A DNA stretch of 64,000 nt from Blastomyces gilchristii SLH14081 (lineage: Eukaryota; Ascomycota; Eurotiomycetes; Onygenales; Ajellomycetaceae), in contig NW_003101646.1 of assembly GCF_000003855.2 (NCBI RefSeq), positions 294,171-358,170 on the forward strand, in the 5' to 3' direction. Both the position numbers and the translations under genes were made by a program. Every line of letters starts with the position of its first letter. The first letter of the stretch is position 1. Below are positions 36,014 through 47,930 of this stretch, one piece after another. The notes under the pieces are model-generated. The model did no database searches, was not told the origin of the DNA, and worked only from the letters and a program-made list of their open reading frames with translations.

Positions 36014-37342
36014 ATGAGTTCAAAAATACACTCAGTTGATATGAAAAAAGATGCTTTCTCAAATACTATTTCTGAGATTGAAATTCTGAAAAGAAGAAAG
36101 AAAGAAGAAATAGAGAAACAATAAGTTCTTGAAATACAAAAACTTGAAAAAGTAAGTAAGATTCTTATAAAGCAGTGTCTGAGTGAGATGAATGAAGAAG
36201 TTCTGTTAATTTTTCATGCTCAGACTAAATAACTACAGAAGATGATCAAGTTCAAACTTGAAATTTCAAACACAGTTTAAAAAACATTGAAAATTTCTAG
36301 TATAATCACTGACTTCTTATCTTACTCTTCTTTCTCTTTTTCTACTTCTTCTTCTTCTTTGAATCAGAAGAAAACATATACTCAAGCAGCTGAATCCACT
36401 GTCTTTAAATCTGCTATCTCAAAATCTGCTTAAAATTCTGAGAAAACTGAGAAGAATAATACTCATACTTCTATTCATAGAAAAGTGAAGAAAAAAATAT
36501 AAAAGAAGAAAAACTTTCAAATCTTCAGAAATAGAAGACTTATTCTCAAAGTCTTAAATCAGAATATCTTACAAAGAAACAAGCTAAACTCAAATCTCAT
36601 TTTCAGAATCAGAAATGAAATTAATCAGCAGTTCTTTTCTCAGTTAATGACTGATATTAAAGTTTAAAAATCAGTTATAGCTTCAATTGAGTCATTCTTC
36701 TTTAAAAACTTCATTATTCTGACTACAATGTCTGAATTCAGTGTGAAATTTCTTATTCAGAATGAGAATCTCTGAAAATCAGCAGTAGAATCTTTGTTAA
36801 ACATAATAATTCTATCTGAGAGAGATGAAAAGTGAGACAAATTCATTCTTTATAATATTTCAGTTGAAATTTTTGACTGTAAAGAAGAAATACTACTTCT
36901 CAAAAATGAATTAGAAGAATATAACTCTATTCAACTGAGAAAAGAGTCTGTATGACTAAATTCAATTAAGTTCAGATAAAGTAGAAGAAATATCTCTGTT
37001 CTAGTATATATAAAAACACTTGAACAGTCAAAGATCTCTGAAGTAAGAGTAGCAGATTTAAAAATGAGAGTTCATGAATACAAAGACTCAAGAATGAATC
37101 TCAAAGCTCAAACACAGTGTTCAAACTATCAAAGATATGAACACTTTGTAATCTTCTATTTTAGAGACTCAAAATGTGCATTCTGTGCCAGAGATTATAA
37201 AACTAGTGAGTATAAATGTGAAACATGCTTAAAAAGAGATGAAATATATCAACACACTATGCTTAAATACTCTAATTGTAAAGAAAAACATGCATCTAAC
37301 TCAAAAGAATGTATGTTTACTTCAAGAACTCAAAAGAACTGA
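36014..37342 (+). pseudogene. LINE copy A ORF1 (gag-like, zinc knuckles)
   Basis: From ATG 36014 to TGA 37342 the frame is kept over 443 codons, interrupted by TGA/TAA stops. The N-terminal part is Lys/Glu-rich and helical. The C-terminal end has a cluster of cysteine/histidine motifs: CAFCARDYKTSEYKC, CETCLKRDEIYQH and SNCKEKHASNSKEC. These are decayed CCHC knuckles of the kind that bind element RNA in Tad-like LINEs. The last 93 codons (37064-37342) are stop-free. Confidence 0.8.
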
Positions 37343-37739
37343 AGAAAAGATGAAGCTCAAAATAAATCTAGAACTGAAGAGAATAGTCAAGTCAGTAAAC
37401 TTACAACTGCAAGCTCAAAAAGAAGAAACTCTTAACTATTTAAATCTTCAAACTTCAATTCTCTAGCTAAATGTAAATAGAATTTGAATTCTCAAACTTC
37501 TATTAAGATTAGAGAATTGAGAAATGACTCTGATGATAAACTAGATATAATGCAAGCAGTTGAGATTTCTACTTTTCAGAATAGTTATAATCTACTATCT
37601 GATGATAGTGATTAGATTCTACTCTACTCTCTTTTAGTATGAATATACAACAAAAATAATAAAAAAAGTTTAAAAACTCTTCAAAAATCACATTTATTTA
37701 AAATAATGTGAATAGAAACTTAAATTGCATTTATTCTTG

Positions 37740-40700
37740 TCTTCAAATTATATTTGAATAAAAAGTTGATTTTATACTGCTTCAGAAGCTGAATTTTGAT
37801 ACTGAGTAAAAATATATCATTTCTCATTCAAGCTACTACTGCTTTCTATCTCAAAAGTCTGAGATAAAGTCAAGAGTAGTGATCTATGAAAGAAAGAGAT
37901 CAAGATATCAATTTAATCTAAGATTTGATATTATATCTGACCCTGATATTCTAGTGAGTGATATTATAGATAAAGAGAATGAGTTTGATACTATACAGCT
38001 TATAAATATCTATAATACAAAGTTATTGAAGAAAAATAATAACATCTGAATAATTAATAGAGAATTTCTGAATATAACTTTATCAAGAAACTCTATAATT
38101 GCAGGAGATTTCAATGCACATTATCTCTGATGAAATTCAGAATGTAAAAGAGCAGTAAGAGCTGATAATCTAATTAAATGAATCTTTGAGCATTTAATAG
38201 ATTTAGTTAACAAGTCTGATCAATAAACATTCTTTAGAAAAGTCATGAAACAGAAATCTATTATAGATCTAATCTTCATGTTATAAAATCTAATGAAAAA
38301 AAGACTTGTAAACTGATTTATTGATTCAAATAAGACATTAGAATCAGATTATGAGATTATTCAATTTAATATTGAACTGAGTGAGAAATAAATGAGTGAA
38401 AATCCTCTTCTCTCTAATCAGTTTAACTTTGAAAAAGCTGACTGAAAGACAGTTGAAGAAAGTATTAAACTGTTAAAATCTGAAAGACAGAGTAAGCTAT
38501 ATTAAAATTCTGGTCAAGATATCTCAAATGAAATGCTTGAGAATAGAGTGAAGCTTATTACATCTATTATTCTAGTAAGTGTTAAAGATAATATTTCAAA
38601 GAGAAAGTCTTCTGAGTATTCAAAATCTTGATGAAATGAGAATATCATATCTAAAAGAAAACAATTGACTACTGTTAGAAGAGATTAAAAGAATGATATA
38701 ATTTCTGATAAAGAGTTCAAAACTATCAGAAATGAATATTTTTCAGATATTAAAAGAGCTAAAATAGACTGCTGAAATAAATTTCTTAAAGAAGTATAAG
38801 AAAAGAAAGTTTTTAAAGCTTTTAACTATACTAAAGTAAGAAGTGTAGCAAAACTTTCAATCTTAGAATATGAGTTTCAGAATGAATCATATACAGTAAA
38901 CTCTTTTGAGAAAAAATATCAAGCTTTTATAAGAACTCTCTTTCAAAACTCATCAGATTCAGATTCAGAGAAAGAAAATATATCACTTCTCAACTATATT
39001 GATGAAAATGACTGAGAATGACCTGATCTTACACAATATGAATTAGAGTCAGCTATCTTCTCAAGTTCAGTTAAAACTGCTACAGAGCCTGATTCAATTA
39101 ATCACTTGATTATTCAAAATACATACTTCTACTTAAAGAATGAATATTTTGAGCTCTTTTTTAATCTCTTAAAAAATGAATATCATTCTGAATACTGAAG
39201 AGAAGTCACTGAAGTAATTCTTATAAAATCTAATAGAAAAACTTCAATTTCTAAGTCATATAGAGTAATATCTCTATTGAACTGTCTAGAAAAGATTTTA
39301 GAAAAGTTAATAGCTACTCAACTATCTTTTATAAGCTCTATCAGTAATTCTCTTTTATTCAGTGAATAAATAAGAGATAGAAAACAATGTTCTGCAATTG
39401 ACACTGTTCTCTCAGTTATTCATAATATTTAAATAGCAAAGTATGAAGATCTGGTCTCAACTGCAGTTTTTATTGATATAAAAGAAGCATTTGATCATGT
39501 TTCAAAGTCAAAGTTAATTCAGACTTTGAGAATGTTAAAACTGTTACTTTCTCTAATAAAATGAGTTAACTGTTTTATATCTAAAAGAATCATACAACTT
39601 TTCTTTGATAGAATGAAATAAGACAAGACTGAGATAAAAATAGAAGTACTGTAAGAATCTTCAATCTCACTCATTTTATTTGCAATATACACTGTATATC
39701 TATTCAAAGATAGAAATATGAGAATAGTGCAATCTCTGAGTTATATGAATGATATTGATCTAGTCTACAGCTTAAAAACTATCAAAGAGAATTTGAAAGT
39801 GATTGAAGAAGCTGTAAAGAAAATCTTTGTTAGAGTAGATATCAATCAAATTCAATTTAATATAAATAAAACTGAGTTAATTCATTTCTTTTCTAAATTC
39901 AATGAGAAAGAACTATCTCTAACTCTTTTAAATAGAGAGATTAAACCCAGTGTAAATATCAAATGATTAGAAGTATGATTAAACTCCAAGTTAAATTTTA
40001 AGTATTACATTTAACAAAGAACTGTCAAGACAGAAAGACTATTGAACAACATAATCAGACTATCAAATACAGAGAGAGGTCTATTCTTTCAGGCTATGAG
40101 ACAGTTATATGTAGCCTGTATTATCTCAGTAGCTGATTATGAAGTTCAAGTTTGATGAAATAATCAAGAGAATTTCACTGAACTCTTTCAAAGTCTGTAA
40201 AACAGAGCTTTGAGAAGAATTCTGAAAGCATTCAAATCATCTTCTATTAAAGCAATAGAAATTGAAGCTTCAATTTCTTCTTCTGCTATTAGATTTGAAA
40301 AGGCCTGTATAAACTATACTTTGAGAGTTATAAAGATAAGCTTAAATTATATAATCAGAGAAAGAGTCTCTTCTTCATTTCTATCAATTAACTCTGAAAA
40401 TGAACTGAATTGAAATAGATTTCTTGATTGAAATGAAAATAATTCTTCAAAGAAAATATCTTCTCAAATATACAGACTATACTCTCTGATTAAAGATCAA
40501 TTTTCTTCTTTAAATATTGAAAAAGTTAATCATGAGAAGATATCTCTCTGAAGAGAAAAGCTTGAAGCTCTTATAGACTTGTAAAGAAGTGAACTATCTA
40601 AGAAGAAAGAATATGAACAGCATTTGAAGAGAATTTTCACAATTAATATAGAAGACTGTATTCTGATTTATTCAGATAACTTTAAAAATGAGAATTTGAA

Positions 40701-41600
40701 TAAATTACATGCAGGCATTGCTTATACTGAAGATAATATCAATTTTATCTCAGATTTCTGAAATTTAGACTGTGAATCTGAAGTCTTTGATGCTGAACTA
40801 TTTGTAATAGTGAAAGCTTTCAAACTCATTGAAATAAAATCTTATAAAAGAGAAAATAGTTTGAAAGAGATATGAATATTCTCTGATAGTCAAGCTGCTT
40901 TGAAAAGACTTAGAAATAGTCAGATTTATAATGATCAAATGAATCTTGAACTGATCTTAAACTCTGTTTTAAAAACTCAAAAAAGAAGAATATCAAAGCT
41001 GATAATTCATCTGCACTAAGTTCCTGCTTATATGAATATTCATGACAATGAATTGACTGATTCAGCTGTAAAAAAGAGTGCAGAATTAAGCAGATCTATT
41101 TAAAAAATTATGTCCTGATCTTTTATAAAGAGAAAAATAAAAGAATCTTATTTAGACAAGTGAAATGAAAGCTGACAGAAATAAAAGAAGAGTATACATT
41201 ATTCAAGACTTGAAACAAAACCCAAGTGGAAATCTTGTTCAATTAAATATAAGAAGAAAATATTCTCATCTATAATACAGCTGAAACTAGGATATGGCTA
41301 TTTCAAATCTTATATACAAAGATTTGATGATAGATTTGATTCAATAGAATGCTCATTCTGCAATACAAATGAGAATCCTGAGTATATTATAATGCACTGT
41401 GTATTATACAATAGTCTCAGAGTCAGATTGAAAGAGAAGTATGATCTAAATCAATTAAATATGAGATTCTTATTCTCAACTGAGACAGGAATTAAATACT
41501 TAATAGACTTTCTATCAGAAACTCAAGCAGCTATAAGAAAATGACTAAATTCAGAAATATCTGAATATGAAGAGGAGGAAATCAATCAGATATAGTCTGT
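37740..41600 (+). pseudogene. LINE copy A ORF2 (endonuclease, RT, RNase H)
   Basis: Order on the plus strand: an AP-endonuclease-like region with IIAGDFNAH near 38100 and SIIDLIF near 38260; reverse transcriptase from about 39060 (SKSYRVISLLNCLEK, VFIDIKEAFDHVS, then MNDIDLV where the YxDD box belongs); RNase H at about 40660-41100 (IYSDNF, DAELF, FSDSQAAL, HDNELTDSA); and a finger CSFCNTNENPEYIIMHC near 41350. The YxDD site reads YMNDID, so the catalytic pair is altered. Former Trp codons are now TGA (for example before NSE after the endonuclease motif). Not functional. Confidence 0.85.
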
Positions 41601-41950
41601 TAAAACAGCTATATACTATCTTTTAATAATTTGTTTTGTTACAGTCTCTCTTTACTTTATCTTTTCCTTTCAATTCCTTTCTATCTATCTATTTAATGTG
41701 TCTATCTTTAAGACTGTGTTCTCTTTTCCTTTGTCATGATATTGTCAAATGATTTCAAAGTATCAGAAGATGTTAAGACACTGTAATTTGTAAACAGTTT
41801 TTATATTTTGAGCTGGAATTTTCTGATTTTGTATATCTGAAATTGATGAATGTATAATAGTTAACTTTACAGATATAGGAAAAACCCTGAGAACTAAAAG
41901 TTCTCAGGTAGATGTCATAGTCTCTGACTGCATACATCTATAATTAAAGA

Positions 41951-41970
41951 ATAATAATAATAATAATAAT
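41951..41970 (+). repeat. LINE 3' tail of AAT repeats
   Basis: Tandem AAT units follow GCATACATCTATAATTAAAG, the conserved 3' end shared by all three LINE copies in the window. Simple-repeat tails of this kind are usual for Tad-like elements that do not use poly(A). Confidence 0.85.
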
Positions 41971-42898
41971 TCATGACAATGAATTAGCTGATTCAGCTGT
42001 AAAAAAAAGTTCAGAATTAAGCAGATCTATTCAAAAAATTATGTTCTGATCTTTTATAAAGAGAAAGATAAAAGAATCTTATTTAGATAAGTGAAATAAA
42101 AGCTGACAGAAATAAAAGAAGAGTATACATTATTCAAGATTTGAAATAAAATCTAAGTGAAAATCTTGTTTAATTAAATGTAAAAAGAAAATATTCTCAT
42201 CTATAATACAGCTGAAACTAGGACATGACTATTTCAAATCTTATATACAAAGATTTAATGATAGATTTGATTCAATAGAATGCTTATTCTGCAATGTAAA
42301 TAAGAATTCTGAGTATATTGTAATGCACTGTACATTATACAATAGTCTCAGAGTCAGATTGAAAGAGAAGTATAATCTAAATCAATTAAATATGAGATTC
42401 TTATTCTCAACTGAGACAGAAATTAAATACTTAATAGACTTTCTATCAGAAACTTAAGCAGCTATAAGAAAATGACTAAATTCAGAAATATCTGAATATG
42501 AAGAGAAGGAAATTGATCAGATATAGTTTGTTAAAACAGCTATATACTATCTTTTAATAATTTGTTTTATTATAGTCTCTCTTTACTTTACTTTTTTCTT
42601 TCTATTCTTTTCTATCTATCTATTTAATATGACTATCTTTAAGACTGTGTTCTCTTTTCTTTTGCCATGATATTGTTAAATGATTTCAAAGTATCAGAAG
42701 ATGTTAAAATACTGTAATTTATAAACAGTTTTTATATTCTGAGCTGGAATTTTCTGATTTTACATATCCGAAATTGATGAATATATAATAGTTAACTTTA
42801 TAGATATAGGAAAAATTCTGAGAACTAAAAGTTCTTAGATAGATGTCATAGTCTCTGACTGCATACATCTATAATTGAAGAATAATAATAATAATAAT
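41971..42898 (+). mobile_element. 5'-truncated LINE copy (A2)
   Basis: It begins within one base of the end of copy A's tail at TCATGACAATG, equivalent to 41040 of copy A (within the RNase H region). It then repeats about 930 bases of the 3' end, through the finger region and 3' untranslated region to its own AAT tail (about 42882-42898). Sequence similarity to copy A is very high, with transitions as the main difference. A typical 5'-truncated insertion by shape, but joined head-to-tail to a full copy. Confidence 0.85.
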
Positions 42899-43600
42899 AT
42901 ACATATTGATAAATAGTAGCTGAACTGAGTCTGTGCTCATTAATCAGAAATCTGTGCAGATTAATATAGTAGTCTACATGATACTATACAGACAGATAAT
43001 ATGAATTATAAGCAGCTTAATCACTGTGTAATATTATCTGCTTCTTATATAGATAGTGAATATTTTATATATAAACTGTTTCAGAATTCTATGATAATTG
43101 TCTTTAACTACACATATTCAATTCTTTTCATTATATTCACAGTTAACTCTGAGTGAGAGAAGATTATCTGTGAGTTACTCTTTGATCAGACTGCAGCAGA
43201 CTGCTCAGATTTGATTGTATATGTTTTTATAATGAAGATTTTTCATTTTCTTAATATTCTCAAATTCAGACAGCTGTTTGAGCTGATGTTGACCAGAGTA
43301 TGAATAATTAAATATTAAAAATATGAACTGTCTTATATGCATTTGTTAATCTGACTAGAGAACTCTGAGTGATTTTTACAGTCTGATACAATTGATGATA
43401 TTATATCTGCAGAGCTGTTAAGCCCTGTTTAGAATATAGATAAGTTGAGTGAATTGATCTGTAAATTCATGATTCATGATTTATATAATACTGATGAGAT
43501 GAGCTTCTGTCATGAGAATGATAGATGTATAAAATATTTTCTCAAAGCTTTTCAGAGTGCTACAGCTGTTGAAGAGAATGACTATTCTCTGTACAGATAG
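42899..43600 (+). pseudogene. Helitron Rep (HUH nuclease) fragment
   Basis: Reading frame after the LINE: ADLYSSLHDTIQTDN, then ILSASYIDSEYFIYKLFQN with IVFNYTYSILFIIFT, and LSYMHLLI near 43330. These match the Helitron replication-initiator pattern of SYxGGPR...FxTFT and the PHxHLL-like box. One His of the HxH pair is now Tyr, and several Trp are stops. The fragment continues without a gap in alignment from the part left of the LINE. Confidence 0.75.
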
Positions 43601-44699
43601 AAGCATAATTCATCTATCTTCTTTAAATATACTATTAATAACAGTAAGATTGTAATTAACAATCAATGAATTATTTTATACAATCTCTATTCTATTTATA
43701 TATATAAAGCATATATAAATGTAGAGATCTGCATCTCTGTTGAAGTTATTAAATATATTAATAAATACATCTATAAGAGCCTGAACTGCACTGCTCTCTG
43801 TATCATTGACTTCAATGATAAGATTGATATTTGACTGCACAGGTATTATATCAGCTCACTGAGACTGTATAACATATATTTATATTCTGTATGCATCAGA
43901 AGTTTTTATCTGTTAAGATATTATCTATTCATCTACTGAATCATCAGATGATTTATTTCTCTGAATCCGAATATAAAGATTATAAATGTATTACTGAATG
44001 TTTGATAAATAATATATCTAAGTTCATAATATTCTTTATCTATAACAATTCATATCTGAATGTTCAGTATCTCTATCAAGAATTTCTTTATCATTTTGTT
44101 TGAGATAAATGTAACTGAAGGTGAAAGAGTCATGTAAAGAGAAGATCAGTTGACTGTTTATCTCATCTCAGTTTATATAATAATGAGATGTTCTTTTTAC
44201 AGCTGCTTTTTATTAATATATATAGTTCACTGAGCTTTAAGACTCTGTGAATAGTAAATGATGTTTGTCACTCTATATTTTATATAGTATATCAGACACT
44301 TGATCTTCTGTATGATAATAATAAATGAATTATTATATTTAAATCTACTGTTGTATTTATAACTGCTCACTGTATGTGATCAGTATTTATCACTATATTA
44401 ATTCATGAAAATATTGCAGATCTGTCTGCTCTCTGAGTATATTTCTATTATACTCTCTGTGATAATCTATTATATTAACTGTGTCAGATGAATTTAAACT
44501 GTATTATCAATACTTCTGCAGAATATTTATATTATAACTATAGTCTGTTTCTTATTTAGCAGCTTCTGCATGAGTTTGACAAGATTCTTACAGACTTTGA
44601 TCTGCCTGTATATAGCTCTGTATGAGATAATCTTATTGAAAATCAGCTACTTTTTGAGAAGCAGAACTATAATCTTATAGAGAAAATTATCACTATGAA
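43601..44699 (+). pseudogene. Helitron linker between Rep and helicase
   Basis: Plus-strand frames continue with short open pieces but no motif I can place with certainty. In Helitrons this interval links the two domains and sometimes holds extra modules; nothing of the sort is recognisable here. Confidence 0.4.
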
Positions 44700-46100
44700 T
44701 ACTCTGCAGATGCAGTTGAATGATGATTAATATTATATATATAATTCAATTCTGACTGTAATAGAATTACAGTCATCTCACTATTTTATACAAGATCTCA
44801 GTGACACTGATAAAACATTTCTTTACAGAGCTCTCTATAGCTGTTCATATATAGATGAAAACACAGTTCTTTGTATAACTTTCTCTGATATTGCAGCTAT
44901 TCTTTTACTGCATGACAGAACTACTCACTTACATTTTATCATTTCAATTGAATTGAATGCAGATTCTGTGTCAAAGATAATTATTTACAGTGAACTGAGC
45001 TGTCTGCTACAGACTGTAGATTTGATTATTTAAGATAAGATCTCTATACAGCATCACTATTGTATAAAGATTGTTAACTATCTTCTTCAAGATTTATATT
45101 CATTGAATGAGCTTTTTAATGATGTGTCTGTTATATTTGATAGTGATTTTGTACAGACTCTGTCTGTTATACTGTATAACAGCTGTGCTGCAGTTGTTGC
45201 AGCTTATCTGCAGTATTTATATATATAGCAGTAATTAACTGTACTGCACTTGAGAAGAAATATGAGACTGACTATAAATAATAATAATATGATGTTTATG
45301 AATTAACTTAATCAAATGTTATATAATTCAGACTGTATTGATTATATTGATCTTTCACTCTATATTCATTAAGCTGCTGATATCAGTGTGTTATGTGAGA
45401 GAGTATTTTCTACAGCTGAACTTAGAACTGCAGCAGTTTACTCTAATTACTTTTAAAGCTGTATCATTCTCACTGTATTAAATCAGAATATATTTCATAT
45501 TAATGAATGAGTTATAACAGTTATTTCAAATGATATTCATATATTTTATACCGCAGATATGACTTATACAGATGATCTGACTCTGAGCTGTGAAAAGTTC
45601 TTCTGTTAATATCTAACTATTATTAACTATTCAGCTCTATTATTATCTGTATTGAGATTAAAAGTAGATACTTTTGTTATACTTCTGTGTAATCTCTAAC
45701 TATGTGAAGAGCTCTGCAATGACACAAGAATGATTATTCAGTAGATGATAACTCATTTACTTAAGATGAAGATTATATTCAGTATGTATAAGAGTTCAGT
45801 TCATATACTGTCACAGATCAATCTACATACTCAATCTGTTAAGATTTTATTTAATATGACTCACTGTCAGTTTTCAGTCTGTTCATACTTTATAATGATA
45901 ATTAATAAGTCTCAGAGACAGTCTCTTTCTACAGTTGATATTGATCTCAGAAACTCTGTATTCTCACATAATCAGCTATACATTGTACTCTTTTAAACTA
46001 CAGATATCAATCAGTTGACTGTCTTACTAGATGAGAATGATGAGAGATATATATTAAATAAGATATATTCAGAAATTCTACAGTTTCTTGACTAATTCTT
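44700..46100 (+). pseudogene. Helitron PIF1-type helicase fragment
   Basis: The Walker A region reads DLSDTDKTFLYRAL (44790-44835), the expected GGTGKT now changed to SDTDKT. Next come FSDIAAILLLHDRTTH and LIISIELNADS-like motifs, then Walker B near 45015 (LII, stop, DKISIQHHY), FDSDFVQTLSV, and at 45840-45996 the C-terminal IINKSQRQSLSTVDIDLR and VFSHNQLYIVL. The last is the diagnostic end of Helitron/PIF1 helicases. The last 83 codons (45745-45996) are stop-free. Clearly dead because the nucleotide-binding loop is altered. Confidence 0.85.
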
Positions 46101-47930
46101 CTACTACTGCTGTTTTTTCTTTATTATCTATATAATATTATTATCAGATGTTAAAATAGAGATCTTTGAATATATAAAAAACTATCATTTCAATTTGACA
46201 CTAACTATTAAAGAAAAGAAAAAAGTAATAATATCTTATTAGACTTATTTTCACATCTCACACAGTCTATACAGTCTGTTCACATCACTTTCTATTTTTT
46301 GAATTTTTTAATCAGAACTGTAATATCTGTGAAGACACTCTGTTAACTGAGCTAACTCATCTGTAATAGACTCACAGTCTTATCTCACTCTCTATACAAA
46401 TATTTCATCTCTTTCTTCATCTTACAGAGCTGATGCACCTTCATTCACAGTTATAATAACTTCAAATTCATAGTCTTACTATCACTTACTTTTTCATTCT
46501 TCTCTTCATTCTTCAGAGTCATAAATATCATCTATTTCTTTTTAGCTGAACTGAACAGTTGAGCTGTCTGACTCAGCTTTATACTGATAGTCTGCTTCTT
46601 TCTCTTTCTCTTCTTCTTCTCATTCTTCTCTGTATTAGTGAGGGCAGAGAACTGCTGATTCTCTGTTATTTTCATATCAGTATATATGTTTTATATATAC
46701 ATTTTGCTAATGAATTTATATACTATAGAGATGATTCATTACTTATCAGGCTATAAGCTGCAGTGTTTACTCAGTGAATTATAGTGATAATTTATACAGA
46801 CTCTTTTCAATATATCAGAGATTATAATATACTTAATAAATGAATTATAACTCTTCTCACATGAGCTGTATAATGAACTGACTTTGATATCACAGCTGTG
46901 AGTAAGTACTGATTCTATATTTATTATTCTTTTTAACTGAGGCTTGAATTTCTTCTTATACAGTATTATATTTCTCTTAAGCTTCATCTCATACAGCTGT
47001 GTAATGATCTCACTGTCTTTCTTAACTATTTATTCTATCAGTAGCTGTAGCCTATGTTCAGATATTCATGCATTGATGAGCTGCTAATGTAACTGCTGAG
47101 AGATGAGCACAGGAATATTAATGAGCTGCTGAGTCTCTAGAGCTTTCTGAACTTGCTCTGTACTATTATTAGCTATAATTTCATAATTTCTGAGCTGTTT
47201 CTCTTTTAGTTCTCTACTTATATTCAGTCATTTTAACTGCTTCAATTGTATTTCAGATGATTTAATAATTAATTGAAGTAAATTGTAACATGTTTCAATT
47301 ACTGACTATATATATTATAGTTCTAAGATCTTTATATGAGCTGTCTGACATTTAATTACATCTTACTTAAAGCTTCTACATTAACTCTACAACACTGTTA
47401 CAGTGTTATTCATCTTTTTTCTATGTAGTTATTCTCTATTAACAGTTGTGAATTACATGAAATTCATCTATACAAGTCATGTACAGCTATTCATATTCAT
47501 GAATATCTTATTACATTCAATCTGAGAAATTAAATGACACATTTTTCAAGCTGAATAAGTGAGTGTAAGTGAGCGATTGAGATTTGTACAGTAATAATCA
47601 GTTAATAATTGACTTTCAATCTTTTATTCACTTAGCTTATCAATTAATCAAAGCATGTATAGCTGATTCATAATCAATTAAATGAACAGATAAATTCATA
47701 TAGAATATAAAGAGATATTTTACAGAATTTTAAAATATATCAAGATAAAAATATTTAATAATTAATTTTAAATTGATTCTGAATTGATTATTAATTGATT
47801 ATAGTAATAAAAATATATTAAATCTATATATTTAAGTAATTAATAATTGATTGAAAATCAGTTGATAATCAATTCAGTGTAAATTATATAAATACTTACA
47901 TTATTATTAAATTCAAGACAAGCAGTCAAT
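46101..47930. repeat. AT-rich decayed DNA, unassigned
   Basis: Low in CC, GG and CG like its surroundings. A minus-strand ORF (46751-46987) and a plus-strand ORF (46559-46756) look accidental. It may contain the Helitron's 3' end. GTGAGTGTAAGTGAGCG near 47562 faintly recalls the 41-bp end motif but is too weak to call. Confidence 0.4.

Larger units (their letters stand above)
34347..41970 (+). mobile_element. full-length Tad-like LINE (copy A), inactivated
   Basis: A non-LTR retrotransposon of 7.6 kb. It has a 5' leader of about 1.67 kb, ORF1 with zinc knuckles, ORF2 with endonuclease, reverse transcriptase, RNase H and a CCHC-type finger, then a 3' tail of AAT repeats (41951-41970). Its 5' end was set by comparing it with copy B: both begin recognisably at CACTT, and flanks differ outside. 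The order of domains, including RNase H, fits the fungal Tad1 clade. Stops are scattered through both ORFs while the reading frames are otherwise kept, so decay was by transitions. It sits inside the Rep region of the Helitron. Confidence 0.85.
32374..46100 (+). mobile_element. decayed Helitron (RepHel), split by LINE insertions
   Basis: Frames on the plus strand hold fragments in the order expected of a Helitron: LFQQYLIDIYM (34303-34335), then, after the LINE insertion, a Rep region and a PIF1-type helicase ending near 46095. The body is strongly AT-biased, with stops at many former Trp codons. Left end taken at the 41-bp motif; the right end (CTRR with hairpin) was not found, so 46100 marks only the end of recognisable protein. 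AT-rich DNA from there to 47930 may still belong to it. It encodes nothing functional now. Confidence 0.75.

Noticed and set aside
47550..47600. Possible Helitron 3' terminus resembling the 41-bp motif
   Set aside because: Only short scattered matches; no hairpin-CTRR end could be shown.
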